Assembly (NCBI RefSeq): GCF_019104725.1
Contig: NZ_JAHRXF010000001.1
Span: forward strand, 62,001 to 126,000
From: Streptomyces corallincola
GTDB taxonomy: Bacteria; Actinomycetota; Actinomycetes; Streptomycetales; Streptomycetaceae
Reading direction: 5' to 3'
DNA: 64,000 nucleotides
Of the stretch, positions 17,898 to 28,642 are shown piece by piece (within the stretch, counting starts at the first letter, position 1; the number at the start of each line of letters is the position of its first letter). Made by a program: the position numbers and the translations under genes. The notes beneath the pieces are model-generated. The model did no database searches. It had not been told where the DNA came from and was given only the letters and a program-made list of their open reading frames with translations.

Positions 17898-19343
17898 TCA
17901 GCGTGGCTCCGGGTTCCGCGCCAGCAGCGGGGCCGCGTCGGAGAGTACCCCGCCGATCCGCCGGAGCGCCGCCTCGTCGCGTTCCACGGCTGGGAGCACC
18001 GGACCCGCCGCCGTGTTCCAGCGCCGCGCCACCGCACCCGGATCCTCGCCGGTCAGCAGTGCCGCCGCCTGCGCCGCGGCCCCCAGCGCGACCAGTTCCC
18101 GCGCGTCCGGCACCTGCACCGGACGTCCCGACAGGCGCCGTACCGTCTGCTGCCAGGCGGAACCTCGGGCTCCGCCGCCGATCAGCAGCAGCGGAGTGGT
18201 GCGGTCCGCGTCGTCCTCCAGTACGAGATCGAGCGCGCCCAGCAGGGCGTGCACGGCGCCGTCGTAGGCGGCCTGGAGGAGCTGGCCGCCGGTCGTGTCG
18301 TGCCGCAGCCCGTGCAGGAGACCGGTGGCGTGCGGCAGGTTGGGGGTGCGTTCGCCGTCGAGGTACGGCAGCAGCGTGACGGTGTGGCCCGGTTCCACGG
18401 CCTCGCGGTCGAGGCCCAGTAGCGCGGCCACACGGTCCACGGCGAGTGTGCAGTTCAGGGTGCAGGCCAGCGGCAGCCAGTCACCGCGCGCGTCCGCGAA
18501 ACCCGCGACGGTGCCCGTCGGATCGGTGGGGCGACGCCGGGAGACCGCGTACACCGTGCCCGAGGTGCCCAGGCTCAGCACCGGAGTGCCCGGTCGGAGC
18601 CCAAGGCCCAGAGCCGCCGCCGCGTTGTCACCCGTCCCCGGCGCTACGAGCGTCCCCCTGGAGAACGGCAGCTCGTGATGCTCGCGCACGGTACCCGCCA
18701 CCTCGCCCGGCTTCACCACTCGGGGCAGGAGCGCCGGATCGAGGCCCACGTGCGCGAGGGTCTCCTCGTCGTACGCCTCCGTGGCCGACGCCCACCATCC
18801 CGTGCCGGAGGCGTCGCCCCGGTCCGTGGTGCCCTGCCCGGTCAGCCGTTCCGTGAGGTAGTCGTGGGGCAGGCGCACCGCGCGGGTGGCGCGCACCGCC
18901 TCCGGTTCGTGCTCGGCCAGCCACGCCCACTTGGTGACCGTGAAGGATGCGCCGGGCACGCTCCCGGTGCGCTCCGCCCAGCCCTGCGCGCCGCCCAGTT
19001 CCGCGACCAGCCGTTCGGCCTGCGGCGCGGAACGGACGTCGTTCCAGAGCATCGCCGGACGGACCGGCTCACCCCGGCCGTCCAGGGTCACCAGACCGTG
19101 CTGCTGGCCGCCGATCGACACGGCCGCGGCCTCGTGCGCCGGTTCGCCGCACTGACCCAGCGCCTCGGACAGTGCCTCCCACCACTGACGCGGATCGCTC
19201 TCCCGCGCCGCGCCGGACGACACCGTGTGCGGTGCCTGTCCCTTGGCCACGACCCGCCCCGTGGCCACGTCCACGACCAGCGCCTTGGTGGACTGGGTGG
19301 ACGTGTCCACGCCGACGACGAGCGGTCCCTCGGCTGCTGACAT
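17898..19343 (-). CDS. xylB: Xylulokinase
   Basis: 481 residues of the FGGY kinase family. VVGVDTSTQSTKALVVD (phosphate-1) is at 9-25, followed by SIGGQQHGLVTLD, MLWNDVRSAPQA, DYLTERLTG, the ATP-site SLGTSGTVYAVS and LLLIGGGARGSAW. It phosphorylates D-xylulose to xylulose-5-phosphate for the pentose phosphate pathway. The ATG at 19343 has GGGAG 7 nt upstream. Divergent from xylA and 91 nt before xylR, so the three form a control unit. Confidence 0.93.
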   Translation of the reverse strand: MSAAEGPLVVGVDTSTQSTKALVVDVATGRVVAKGQAPHTVSSGAARESDPRQWWEALSEALGQCGEPAHEAAAVSIGGQQHGLVTLDGRGEPVRPAMLWNDVRSAPQAERLVAELGGAQGWAERTGSVPGASFTVTKWAWLAEHEPEAVRATRAVRLPHDYLTERLTGQGTTDRGDASGTGWWASATEAYDEETLAHVGLDPALLPRVVKPGEVAGTVREHHELPFSRGTLVAPGTGDNAAAALGLGLRPGTPVLSLGTSGTVYAVSRRRPTDPTGTVAGFADARGDWLPLACTLNCTLAVDRVAALLGLDREAVEPGHTVTLLPYLDGERTPNLPHATGLLHGLRHDTTGGQLLQAAYDGAVHALLGALDLVLEDDADRTTPLLLIGGGARGSAWQQTVRRLSGRPVQVPDARELVALGAAAQAAALLTGEDPGAVARRWNTAAGPVLPAVERDEAALRRIGGVLSDAAPLLARNPEPR

Positions 19344-19412
19344 CGGGTTCTCCCTCTCACGCGGCTCGGCGGCCTTCCAGGCACACCCTGTCCCTTCCCC
19401 CGGACGCGTGCG

Positions 19413-19442
19413 CATACTAATTTGTAAATGGCCATGACGAAA
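19413..19442. promoter_or_regulatory. AT-rich xylB promoter / presumed XylR operator
   Basis: In the 126-nt xylA-xylB gap the only AT-rich stretch is around 19414-19445. On the minus strand TTTCGT (19437-19442) and TAGTAT (19414-19419) are 17 nt apart, a reasonable xylB promoter. The spacer contains ATTTGTAAAT (19420-19429), an imperfect inverted repeat of the AT-rich kind bound by ROK repressors. The xylA promoter must overlap this segment. Confidence 0.5.
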
Positions 19443-19451
19443 TAGCCGTAG

Positions 19452-20636
<1,185 letters not shown>

Positions 20637-20799
20637 GGAGACCGGCCCTCTCCGTGTGACGGGCATGGCACCTCGCTCCGGGAACTGTGACCATTAGGGG
20701 CACGTCTCAGGGGAGTCTCAGGGTTCGGCTGTGGAACCGGCGGAAGTCGGGAGCCGTTCTCAGAACAGAGACGCAATGACGAGAAGGAGGCGACACCTC

Positions 20800-20982
20800 A
20801 TGTCCAGCAACGCGAAGATCGCCGTGGGCGGTGTGGCGGTCGGGCTGATCCTGCTGTTGTGGCTGCCCTGGTGGGTGTCGTTCCTGATCGTGGTGGGCGT
20901 GCCGGTGGCCGCGTACCTCGCTCTGGACCCCTCCCAGCGGCGCAGGCTGCGCAGAGTCACCCGCAAGGAAATAGGCCGCTGA
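20800..20982 (+). CDS. Small hydrophobic membrane protein
   Basis: 60 residues: a short polar start (MSSNAKIAVGG), a hydrophobic hairpin of about two helices (residues 10-44, with LLLWLPWWVSFLIVVGVPVAA) and a basic tail (SQRRRLRRVTRKEIGR). The ATG at 20800 has a near-perfect AAGGAGG 9 nt upstream. No recognised family; similar short proteins are common in Streptomyces. It stands alone between xylA and an oppositely oriented hypothetical gene. Confidence 0.7.
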   Translation: MSSNAKIAVGGVAVGLILLLWLPWWVSFLIVVGVPVAAYLALDPSQRRRLRRVTRKEIGR

Positions 20983-21096
20983 ACCGGCGGGGCGGACGGA
21001 CAGCTCCTTCCGCCCCGCCGTCGGCGGTGCCCAGGGCCGCCGGGGTGAGGGGTGGTCGAGGGCCGGGTGTGTCCCGGCGCTCTACCGCCAACCGGA

Positions 21097-21957
21097 TCAG
21101 TTCGGGCGTACGGCCAGTCTGTCGAGCGCTTCCAGCAGGCCGGGCAGCTCCGGACCCCGGCCCACCGGCAGGACCTCGCGCGGCTTCTCGTCCAGCAGGA
21201 CGAACGCGATGTCGTCGGTGCGGGCCACGATCGACCAGCCGGGACCGTCCGCGCGCAGGGTACGGGCGTCACCCGGAGCGAATGACGAACGCACCCGGCC
21301 GAGCGGCGGTGGCGAGTCGATGTAGGCATGGGCCTCGGCCAGCGCTCGCTTGACGCTGTGGGCGTTGGGGCTGGGGGCGCTCCCCGCAGCGGTTGCCGTA
21401 GTGGGGCCCGCCTCGGCGGTCCCGCCCGACGCGGGTTCGGTCTCGGCCGGAGAAGTACCGAACGCCTTGCCCAACTGCTCGCGCCAGACCGCCCACTGGA
21501 GCGCGATCTCGTCCGCCCCGAGCCGTCGCTGCGCCGCCCCCCAGGACGTGGCGTCCGGCGGGGTCAGAGCGGGTCCGCCGGAGATCTCGGGCGCGGGATC
21601 GTGCGGTGCGGGCACATTGGGGGCGGACACCGCCACGGCGAGCGGCCAGCCGGGCAGCGCGGCGACGACGGACCGCTCGTCCGGGGAGAGGTCGTACTCC
21701 ATGCCGCAGTCCCACGACGCGATCGCCACGGCCACCAGGGAGACATCGTCGATCACGACGGTCCAGCGCGCTCCTGTGCCGTCCTGGCCGATCACCAGCC
21801 CGTATCCGTCGGCGCGCGGCGCGAGTCCCAGGGAGGCGCATGCCTCCGGATAGTCGTCGCCGAGCACGCTCGGGAACTGCGCCGGTGTCAACAGCACCGC
21901 CGTGAGCACGTACAGCGCGTCGTCCGCCGCGACGGCCTCCTCGTCCGTCTCGGCCAT
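21097..21957 (-). CDS. Hypothetical protein
   Basis: 286 residues, soluble and acidic. The N-terminal part (about 10-125) reads as a small mixed alpha/beta domain with GYGLVIGQDGTGARWTVVIDDV. An Ala/Pro/Thr-rich linker lies at about 165-200. The C-terminal part (about 200-286) ends in ARTDDIAFVLLDEKPREVLPVG, a strand pattern like ligand- or protein-binding modules. No catalytic motif or known family recognised. Codon usage matches its neighbours, so it is likely a real gene. Confidence 0.65.
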   Translation of the reverse strand: MAETDEEAVAADDALYVLTAVLLTPAQFPSVLGDDYPEACASLGLAPRADGYGLVIGQDGTGARWTVVIDDVSLVAVAIASWDCGMEYDLSPDERSVVAALPGWPLAVAVSAPNVPAPHDPAPEISGGPALTPPDATSWGAAQRRLGADEIALQWAVWREQLGKAFGTSPAETEPASGGTAEAGPTTATAAGSAPSPNAHSVKRALAEAHAYIDSPPPLGRVRSSFAPGDARTLRADGPGWSIVARTDDIAFVLLDEKPREVLPVGRGPELPGLLEALDRLAVRPN

Positions 21958-22145
21958 CCCTGCCTCCCCAGTGGTTTCGTCCGACGGCGCGCACCTTATT
22001 GCGGCCGTGAGCCACTTGTCACGACTCCGGGGACCAAGGAGAGCTGCGGTTTTCCACCTGGACCGGGGCGAAATACCCGAGGGAGCATGTGTGGGAGGCG
22101 TGCACGTTCGGAAAGCCGGGGGTGTGCTGTCTCGCCGCTCCGCCG

Positions 22146-22745
22146 TCAGACCTCGCGGACGGCCAAGGCCAGGAAGCGGTCGGCCTCATCGACGTACGAG
22201 GTCATGCGCCAGCCGGACCGGGCGAGGAGGGGACGCAGGTTGCCCTCGGCTCGTAGATCCTGGGGAGTCAGTTCGCGTCCCTGACGGGCGGCCAGGGCTG
22301 CGCGGCCGATGGGGTGGAAGAGGGCGAGAAGCCCGTTCGGCCGGACCACCCGCGCCAGTTCACGCAGGTTCTCGGCCGGGTCCGGCAGGTGGGCGATCAG
22401 ACCGGCCGCGAACACGGCGTCCAGGGAGTCGGCGCGGAGCGGCAGCGCCGCGACATCGGCCAGCAGCAAGTCTCCGTCCTGGTCCCGGCCCGCCTCGACG
22501 GCCGCCTCCAGCATCGCGGCGGTCAGGTCCATGCCGATGACCACACCCGACGGCCCGACGGCGTCACGCAGGGGCGGAAGTGCCCTCCCGGTGCCGCATC
22601 CCGCGTCGAGCACCCGGTCGCCCGTATGCAGGCCCATCCCGGAAACGGCCCGCTCGAAGGCGGGACCGTCGTCCGGGAACTTCCGGTCCCAGTCGGCGGC
22701 GCGGGCGGTGAAGAACTCACGGACGTGATGGTGGGCTTCGCTCAT
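22146..22745 (-). CDS. Class I SAM-dependent methyltransferase
   Basis: 199 residues from the ATG at 22745. Motif I is VLDAGCGTGRALPPL (about 46-60), followed by GMDLTAAMLEAA (motif post-I), LLADVAALPLRADSLDAVFAAGLIAHL (motifs II-III) and ELARVVRPNGLLALFHP. This is the Methyltransf_11 pattern. The substrate cannot be told. The N-terminal HHHVREFFTARAADWDRKF is common in small-molecule methyltransferases. A second ATG lies 9 nt upstream, and neither has a strong RBS. Confidence 0.85.
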   Translation of the reverse strand: MSEAHHHVREFFTARAADWDRKFPDDGPAFERAVSGMGLHTGDRVLDAGCGTGRALPPLRDAVGPSGVVIGMDLTAAMLEAAVEAGRDQDGDLLLADVAALPLRADSLDAVFAAGLIAHLPDPAENLRELARVVRPNGLLALFHPIGRAALAARQGRELTPQDLRAEGNLRPLLARSGWRMTSYVDEADRFLALAVREV

Positions 22746-22893
22746 GCACCGCATGATCGCGCACCGGGGACTCCTCGGCAGCGGTGCGCACGTGTTTCCG
22801 GCGGGTTCGGGCGCGACTGCCACTCGGGGAGCGGTTCGCACGGTGGGGCCGGGCGGTAAAGAACCTCCCGGCCCCAGCCGACCGTGCCGGGTC

Positions 22894-23322
22894 TCAGGCG
22901 GTCATGTCCTTCACGGCGATGACCTTGTCCACGGACACCCGGACCAGGAGTTCGCCCGCGACGCCGTTCCGGGCGCCGAACTCCTCCGCGCGGTCGTCGC
23001 CCATGTACCGGGCCGCGATCCTGGTCGCCCAGCGGCGCACCTCGTCCAGGTCTTCCGACACCTGGGCGCGTCCGGACAACACCACGAAATGGAAGGGCGG
23101 ACGCTCGTCGTCCACACAGAGCGCGACGCGTCCGTCACGGGCGATATTGCGCCCCTTCACGCTGTTGTCGAAGGTGTTGAAGACCACGTCGTCACCGTCC
23201 AACAGGAACCAGATCGGGGCGACATGGGGGCTTCCGTCGGCGTTGACGGTGGACAGTTTGCCGGTCCGGGTGCCGTCCGAGACGAACGCCCGCCATTCCT
23301 CATCGGTCATCTTCTGTGCCAT
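22894..23322 (-). CDS. PPOX-class F420-dependent/FMN split-barrel oxidoreductase
   Basis: 142 residues of the pyridoxamine 5'-phosphate oxidase-like split barrel. KLSTVNADGSPHVAPIWFLLDGDDVVFNT, GRNIARDGRVALCVDDERPPFHFVVLSGRAQV and RIAARYMGDDRAEEFG are typical of actinobacterial F420-dependent FDOR-B type proteins. It probably reduces or oxidises a small substrate using F420 or FMN. It faces the roadblock gene divergently over 92 nt. Confidence 0.85.
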   Translation of the reverse strand: MAQKMTDEEWRAFVSDGTRTGKLSTVNADGSPHVAPIWFLLDGDDVVFNTFDNSVKGRNIARDGRVALCVDDERPPFHFVVLSGRAQVSEDLDEVRRWATRIAARYMGDDRAEEFGARNGVAGELLVRVSVDKVIAVKDMTA

Positions 23323-23414
23323 GCCTCCATCCTGCTTGCCCCGGCGCCGGTCGTGGGGAAGGCTGGCGGACAGATCCTCCAGCCGGGGGGAGACGTCACA
23401 CGGGGAGACGGAAC

Positions 23415-23828
23415 ATGGCTCAGAACCAGGGACTCGGCTGGCTCCTGGACGATCTGACCGAACGAGTGGACCACGTACGGCACGCCCTGGTCCTGTCCAA
23501 CGACGGCCTGGTCACCGGGGCGAGCACGGGGCTGCGCCGCGAGGACGCGGAACACCTGGCCGCCGTCGCCTCCGGTCTGCACAGCCTCGCCAAGGGCTCC
23601 GGCCGCCACTTCGGCGCCGGTCAGGTACGGCAGACGATGATCGAGTACGACGAGGCCGTACTGTTCGTGACCTCCGCCGGGACGAGCAGCAGCCTGTGCG
23701 TCCTCAGCGGTGCCCAGGCCGACATCGGCCAGATCGCCTACGAGATGACGCTGCTGGTCAACCGCGTCGGCGAGCACCTCGGAGTGGACGCCCGGCAGCC
23801 CGAACGCGCCCCGCTGCCGGACCTCTGA
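23415..23828 (+). CDS. Roadblock/LC7 domain protein (CvnB-like)
   Basis: 137 residues forming one roadblock/LC7 fold: LGWLLDDLTERVDHVRHALVLSNDGLVTGAS, ASGLHSLAKGSGRHFG, VRQTMIEYDEAVLFVTSAG, and a final helix EMTLLVNRVGEHLG. In Streptomyces conservons such proteins (CvnB) pair with a histidine-kinase-like protein, a DUF742 protein and a small GTPase and help set the GTPase state. None of those partners is beside it, so it is an orphan. ATG at 23415 with GGGGAG 8 nt upstream. Confidence 0.87.
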   Translation: MAQNQGLGWLLDDLTERVDHVRHALVLSNDGLVTGASTGLRREDAEHLAAVASGLHSLAKGSGRHFGAGQVRQTMIEYDEAVLFVTSAGTSSSLCVLSGAQADIGQIAYEMTLLVNRVGEHLGVDARQPERAPLPDL

Positions 23829-23954
23829 GCTGGACTCGTCTCCACTTCGGGGAAGTTATCCACAGGCCCGACGGGCGGAGTCGCGTGACGGCTACGGTGT
23901 GTGCACGGCTGAAGCACACGGCGTCAGCGAACCGCTCCACGGGGGAGTACGACC

Positions 23955-25085
23955 ATGCAGCAGACCACCATCGACGTCCCGGCACACCCCGGTACCCTCA
24001 CTCCTGCCCACGCGGCACGTGAACTCGGCCTGAAGCGCGAGGAGTTCGACCTCGCCGTCCACCTCGGCGGCATCCGCGTCCTGCCGGACGCCGGAGGGGG
24101 CGGAGGGCGCCGTGTGGAACAGGCGGAACTCGACCGGCTACGCGGAGAACCGGGCTTCCCCAGCACGCTCCGTGAGCGCGTACGTATCGTCGGCACGGCT
24201 GAGGGCGCGGCCCTGATGGGCATCTCGCCGGGCCGTTTCACCCGGCTCGCCCGCCTCGGATTCCTGATCCCCGTGCGCTTCTACCGCAATCGGTACCGCG
24301 CCGTCGTGTGGCTGTATCTCGCCCACGAACTGGCCCAGTTCGCGGCCAGGGCCGACAGCGGCCCGGCGCTCACCGGCCGCACACCGGAGACGCTGCGCGG
24401 CCAACTGGAAGCCGGAGTGGATCTGCGCGCCCGGAACTGGCGCGGGAGGCACCTCGGACTTCTCCTCCGGCAGGCGCCCGACGCCTGGGCGAGGGCGGGC
24501 GTCGTGGCCGGATTCCTGGCCGCCGTCGAAGTCGCGGACATCGTCCCGGACCCCTACGAGCGCTCCTACGTCAACCGCCTCCGGGTGGCCCCGCCGGGGC
24601 ATGCCGCGCCCGGATCACCGTCCGCGCACCTCGCGGAGTCCCTCACCACGGCCCAGGACCCGGACGAGATCGGCTGGTTGCGCGGCGAACTGGCCGCCGA
24701 GGTCGAACTGGCCCGCACCGAGAAACCCGCCCCTCGCCCGGACGCGAGTACAGGCGCCCGGACCGGCGGAAGGCGGGCCCGGACGGCGGTCGAGCAACCT
24801 CCGCCCCCGCGCGGCCCGTCGGGAGAACACCCGCACCCGGCGCCGACGCGCATCCCTCGGAGCGCCGACTCCGGAGGAAGCCGGGTGACACGACCCGGGT
24901 TGCCGCGCCGTGACTACGGTGACCGGCTGGCCGTACCCCGGCGGCGGGCGACGCCCCGCGCCCAACAGCCGGACAGCGGAGCCGGTCTGCCCCCGCGCGG
25001 CCTCCGGGCCTGGCTCCGCCGCCGGAGCTGCCGTGCGACCGGGCCGGGAGCACGGAGCGAGCAGGCCACTCGTTCCGGCAGGTGA
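23955..25085 (+). CDS. DUF6397-like protein of unknown function
   Basis: 376 residues, RBS GGGGGAG 8 nt upstream. Residues 1-210 are well ordered. A first helix-turn-helix-like segment (LTPAHAARELGLKREEFDLAVHLGGIRVL) and a second (GTAEGAALMGISPGRFTRLARLGFLIPVRFYRNRY) suggest two winged-helix units. From about 240 the protein is Arg/Pro/Ser-rich and disordered. The family name is from memory and moderately certain. It follows the roadblock gene by 126 nt on the same strand. A DNA-binding or scaffold role is inference. Confidence 0.6.
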   Translation: MQQTTIDVPAHPGTLTPAHAARELGLKREEFDLAVHLGGIRVLPDAGGGGGRRVEQAELDRLRGEPGFPSTLRERVRIVGTAEGAALMGISPGRFTRLARLGFLIPVRFYRNRYRAVVWLYLAHELAQFAARADSGPALTGRTPETLRGQLEAGVDLRARNWRGRHLGLLLRQAPDAWARAGVVAGFLAAVEVADIVPDPYERSYVNRLRVAPPGHAAPGSPSAHLAESLTTAQDPDEIGWLRGELAAEVELARTEKPAPRPDASTGARTGGRRARTAVEQPPPPRGPSGEHPHPAPTRIPRSADSGGSRVTRPGLPRRDYGDRLAVPRRRATPRAQQPDSGAGLPPRGLRAWLRRRSCRATGPGARSEQATRSGR

Positions 25086-25097
25086 GGCCCACGCGGC

Positions 25098-25964
25098 TCA
25101 CAGCGACCGGAACAACCCCTCCTGAACGACGGAGACGAGCAGGCTCCCCTCGCGGTCGTAGATACGCCCGCGAGCGAGCCCCCGGCCGCCCGTGATGATC
25201 GGGGACTCCTGGTCGTACAGGAACCACTCGTCCGCCCGGAACGGCCGGTGGAACCACATGGCGTGGTCCAGCGACGCCATGTCGAAACTCCGCGGGCCCC
25301 ACAGGGGCTCGACCGGGATGCGCACCGCGTCCAGGAGCGTCATGTCGCTGGCGTATGTCAGCGCGCAGGTGTGCACCAGCGGATCGTCACCGAGCGGGCC
25401 GACCGCGCGCATCCACACGGCGCTGCGCGGCTCGGCCCCCCGCACCTCGGCGGCGTCCCAGCGCAACCGGTCCACATAGCGGATGTCGAAGGGCTGGCGG
25501 CGAGCCATCCGCTCCAGCTGTTCCGGCAGCGCGCCGAGGTGCTCGCGGATCTCCTCGGCCACCGGCGGCAGGTACTCGGGATCCGGCGCCTTGCGCACCG
25601 GAGGCAACTGGTGCTCGAACGGACCCTGTTCGGGCAGATGGAAGGAGGCGGTCAGATTGAAGATCGTGCGGCCCTGCTGCACGGCCGTCACCCGGCGCGT
25701 GGTGAACGAACGGCCGTCGCGGACCCGTTCCACCTGGTACACGATCGGCATGCCCGGTCGGCCCGGCCGCAGGAAGTACGCGTGCAGGGAGTGCACCGGG
25801 CGTTCGCTGTCCGTGGTACGCCCGGCGGCGACGAGCGCCTGTCCGGCCACCTGTCCGCCGAAGACCCGCTGTATCGACTCGTGCGGACTGCGCCCGCGGA
25901 AGATGTCCACCTCGATCTGCTCCAGGTCGAGCAGATCGACCAGTTTCTCGGCAGGGTTCGTCAT
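25098..25964 (-). CDS. tesB: Acyl-CoA thioesterase II
   Basis: 288 residues, standard TesB length, double hot-dog fold. The N-terminal LLDLEQIEVDIFRGRSPHESIQRVFGGQVAGQAL, central SLHAYFLRPGRPGMPIVYQVERVRDGRSFTTRRV and C-terminal ASLDHAMWFHRPFRADEWFLYDQESP (catalytic Asp) and GRGLARGRIYDREG (Gln/Thr region) are all present. It hydrolyses acyl-CoA to free acid and CoA. The ATG at 25964 is chosen to match the family N-terminus. It follows the helicase by 19 nt and is probably co-transcribed. Confidence 0.92.
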   Translation of the reverse strand: MTNPAEKLVDLLDLEQIEVDIFRGRSPHESIQRVFGGQVAGQALVAAGRTTDSERPVHSLHAYFLRPGRPGMPIVYQVERVRDGRSFTTRRVTAVQQGRTIFNLTASFHLPEQGPFEHQLPPVRKAPDPEYLPPVAEEIREHLGALPEQLERMARRQPFDIRYVDRLRWDAAEVRGAEPRSAVWMRAVGPLGDDPLVHTCALTYASDMTLLDAVRIPVEPLWGPRSFDMASLDHAMWFHRPFRADEWFLYDQESPIITGGRGLARGRIYDREGSLLVSVVQEGLFRSL

Positions 25965-25983
25965 CGGTGCTGATCCCCTCGGG

Positions 25984-28497
25984 TCAGAGCTGGCCGACAT
26001 CGGTGACGCGGACGACCGCGCGACCCTCGGCGTCGGAGGCGGTCAGATCGATCTCGGCGCTGATGCCCCAGTCATGATCGTCGTTCGGGTCGTCGAAGAT
26101 CTGCCGGACCCGCCAGAGCCCGTTCTCCGGCTCCTCCTTGATGATCAGGAGCTTGGGCCCGCGCGCGTCGGGACCGGTGCCCAGGTCCTCGTGCTCGTCC
26201 CAGTAGGCGTCGAGGGCCTCGCTCCACGCGTCGGCGTCCCAGCCGGAGTCGCCGTCCAGCTCGCCCAGCGCGTCCACCTGGTCGAGCGCGGCCAGCTCCA
26301 CCCGGCGGAACATGGCGTTGCGGACCAGCACCCGGAAGGCGCGCGCGTTGGCCGTGACCGGCTTGACCTCGTCCGCCTTCTCCTGCGCCTCCTCGGCGGT
26401 CATCGTCTCCGGGTTGGCGAGCTGCTCCCACTCGTCCAGCAGGCTGGAGTCCACCTGGCGCACCATCTCGCCCAGCCACTCGATCAGGTCCTGCAGATCC
26501 TCGGACTTCAGGTCGTCCGGGATCGTGTGGTCGAGCGTCTTGTAGGCACCGGCCAGGTAGCGCAGCACGATGCCCTCGGTACGGGCCAGCTCGTAGAGCG
26601 AGACCAGTTCGGTGAAGGAGAGCGCCCGCTCGTACATGTCCCGGATGACGGACTTCGGGGACAGCGGGTGGTCGCCGACCCACGGATGGCTCTTGCGGTA
26701 CGTGTCGTAGGCGTGGAAGAGGAGTTCCTCCAGCGGCTTCGGGTACGTCACGTCCTGGAGGCGCTCCATGCGCTCCTCGTACTCGACGCCGTCGGCCTTC
26801 ATCAGGGCCACCGCCTCGCCGCGCGCCTTGTTCTGCTGGGCGACGAGGATCTGGCGCGGGTCGTCGAGCGTGGACTCGACCACGGAGACCATGTCCAGCG
26901 CGTACGACGGCGATTCGGGGTCGAGGAGTTCGAACGAGGCCAGCGCGAAGGTGGACAGCGGCTGGTTGAGCGCGAAGTCCTGCTGGAGATCGACCGTCAG
27001 GCGCACGATGCGGCCCTCGGCGTCCGGCTTGTCGAGCTTCTCCACGATCCCGCCGTCCAGCAGCGAACGGTAGATGGCGATCGCCCGGCGGATGTGCCGG
27101 AGCTGCTGCTTGCGCGGCTCGTGGTTGTCCTCCAGGAGATGCCGCATGGCGTCGAAGGCGTTGCCGGGCCGGGCGATCACCGACAGCAGCATGGTGTGCG
27201 TCACCCGGAACCGGGAGGTGAGCGGCTCGGGGTCGGACGCGATCAGCTTCTCGAAGGTGCTCTCCGTCCAGCCGACGAAGCCCTCCGGTGCCTTCTTCCG
27301 GACCACCTTGCGGCGCTTCTTCGGGTCGTCCCCGGCCTTGGCGAGCGCCTTCTCGTTCTCGATGACATGCTCGGGCGCCTGCGCCACGACCAGGCCCGCC
27401 GTGTCGAAACCGGCCCGGCCCGCCCGGCCCGCGATCTGGTGGAACTCGCGCGCCCGCAGCGTCCGCACCCGGTTGCCGTCGTACTTGGTCAGCGCGGTGA
27501 ACAGCACCGTACGGATGGGCACGTTGACGCCCACGCCGAGTGTGTCGGTGCCGCAGATCACCTTGAGCAGACCGGCCTGGGCCAGCTTCTCCACCAGCCG
27601 CCGGTACTTGGGCAGCATGCCCGCGTGGTGCACGCCGATCCCGTGGCGCACGTAACGCGAGAGGTTCTGGCCGAACTTGGTGGTGAAACGGAAGTTGCCG
27701 ATCAACTCGGCGATCCGGTCCTTCTCCTCGCGCGAGCACATGTTGATGCTCATCAGTGCCTGCGCCCGCTCCACCGCCTGCGCCTGGGTGAAGTGGACGA
27801 TGTACACGGGCGCCTGCCGGTTCTCCAGCAACTCGGTCAGCGTCTCCGTGAGCGGGGTCAGCTCGTACTCGTAGGAGAGCGGCACCGGGCGGGTCGCGGA
27901 ACGGACCACGGCCGTGGGGCGGCCGGTGCGGCGGGCGAGGTCCTTCTCGAAGAACGAGACATCGCCCAGCGTCGCCGACATGAGCACGAACTGCGCCTGC
28001 GGCAGCTCCAGGATGGGGATCTGCCAGGCCCAGCCGCGATCGCCCTCCGCGTAGAAGTGGAACTCGTCCATGACGACCTGGCCGACGTCCGCGTCCTTGC
28101 CGTCGCGCAGCGCGATCGAGGCCAGCACCTCCGCCGTGCAGCAGATCACCGGCGCGTCGGCGTTCACCGAGGCGTCGCCGGTGAGCATGCCGACGTTCTC
28201 GGTGCCGAAGATCTTGCACAGCTCGAAGAACTTCTCCGACACCAGCGCCTTGATCGGAGCGGTGTAGAAGGTGACCTCGTCACGGGCGAGCGCCGCGAAG
28301 TGCGCACCGGCGGCGATCATGCTCTTGCCGGACCCGGTGGGCGTCGAGACGATCACGTTCGCGCCGGAGACCACCTCGATCAGCGCCTCCTCCTGGTGGG
28401 GATAGAGGGTGAGGCCCCGCTCCTGGGCCCACGACTCGAAGGCTTCGTAGAGGGCGTCGGGGTCGGCGGTCGGCGGGAGCTGATCGATGAGGGTCAC
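25984..28497 (-). CDS. Ski2-like DEAD/DEAH helicase with DUF3516 C-terminus
   Basis: About 837 residues from a GTG at 28497. Walker A STPTGSGKS is at 51-59, motif Ia is TAPIKALVSEKF, motif II is VVMDEFHFY, motif III is LMSATLGD, and motifs V-VI are GTDTLGVGVNVPIRTVLFT and QIAGRAGRAGFD. The region after about 450 is an all-helical extension matching the DUF3516 domain found in actinobacterial Ski2-like helicases. It probably unwinds structured RNA or RNA-DNA, perhaps in RNA decay. It sits upstream of tesB with no functional link apparent. Confidence 0.9.
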   Translation of the reverse strand: MTLIDQLPPTADPDALYEAFESWAQERGLTLYPHQEEALIEVVSGANVIVSTPTGSGKSMIAAGAHFAALARDEVTFYTAPIKALVSEKFFELCKIFGTENVGMLTGDASVNADAPVICCTAEVLASIALRDGKDADVGQVVMDEFHFYAEGDRGWAWQIPILELPQAQFVLMSATLGDVSFFEKDLARRTGRPTAVVRSATRPVPLSYEYELTPLTETLTELLENRQAPVYIVHFTQAQAVERAQALMSINMCSREEKDRIAELIGNFRFTTKFGQNLSRYVRHGIGVHHAGMLPKYRRLVEKLAQAGLLKVICGTDTLGVGVNVPIRTVLFTALTKYDGNRVRTLRAREFHQIAGRAGRAGFDTAGLVVAQAPEHVIENEKALAKAGDDPKKRRKVVRKKAPEGFVGWTESTFEKLIASDPEPLTSRFRVTHTMLLSVIARPGNAFDAMRHLLEDNHEPRKQQLRHIRRAIAIYRSLLDGGIVEKLDKPDAEGRIVRLTVDLQQDFALNQPLSTFALASFELLDPESPSYALDMVSVVESTLDDPRQILVAQQNKARGEAVALMKADGVEYEERMERLQDVTYPKPLEELLFHAYDTYRKSHPWVGDHPLSPKSVIRDMYERALSFTELVSLYELARTEGIVLRYLAGAYKTLDHTIPDDLKSEDLQDLIEWLGEMVRQVDSSLLDEWEQLANPETMTAEEAQEKADEVKPVTANARAFRVLVRNAMFRRVELAALDQVDALGELDGDSGWDADAWSEALDAYWDEHEDLGTGPDARGPKLLIIKEEPENGLWRVRQIFDDPNDDHDWGISAEIDLTASDAEGRAVVRVTDVGQL

Positions 28498-28642
28498 GCC
28501 CCCATCTTGCCTGCCCCGGCGGCCGAGGGGGGAATCGGCTGCGGTCCCGACGATCATGGACGCTACGCTGTGGCGCCGACAGCACGTCAGCGAGCCGGGT
28601 CAACTGGGCACCGGCGTACGAGGAATGGGGCGTACAGCGGCC

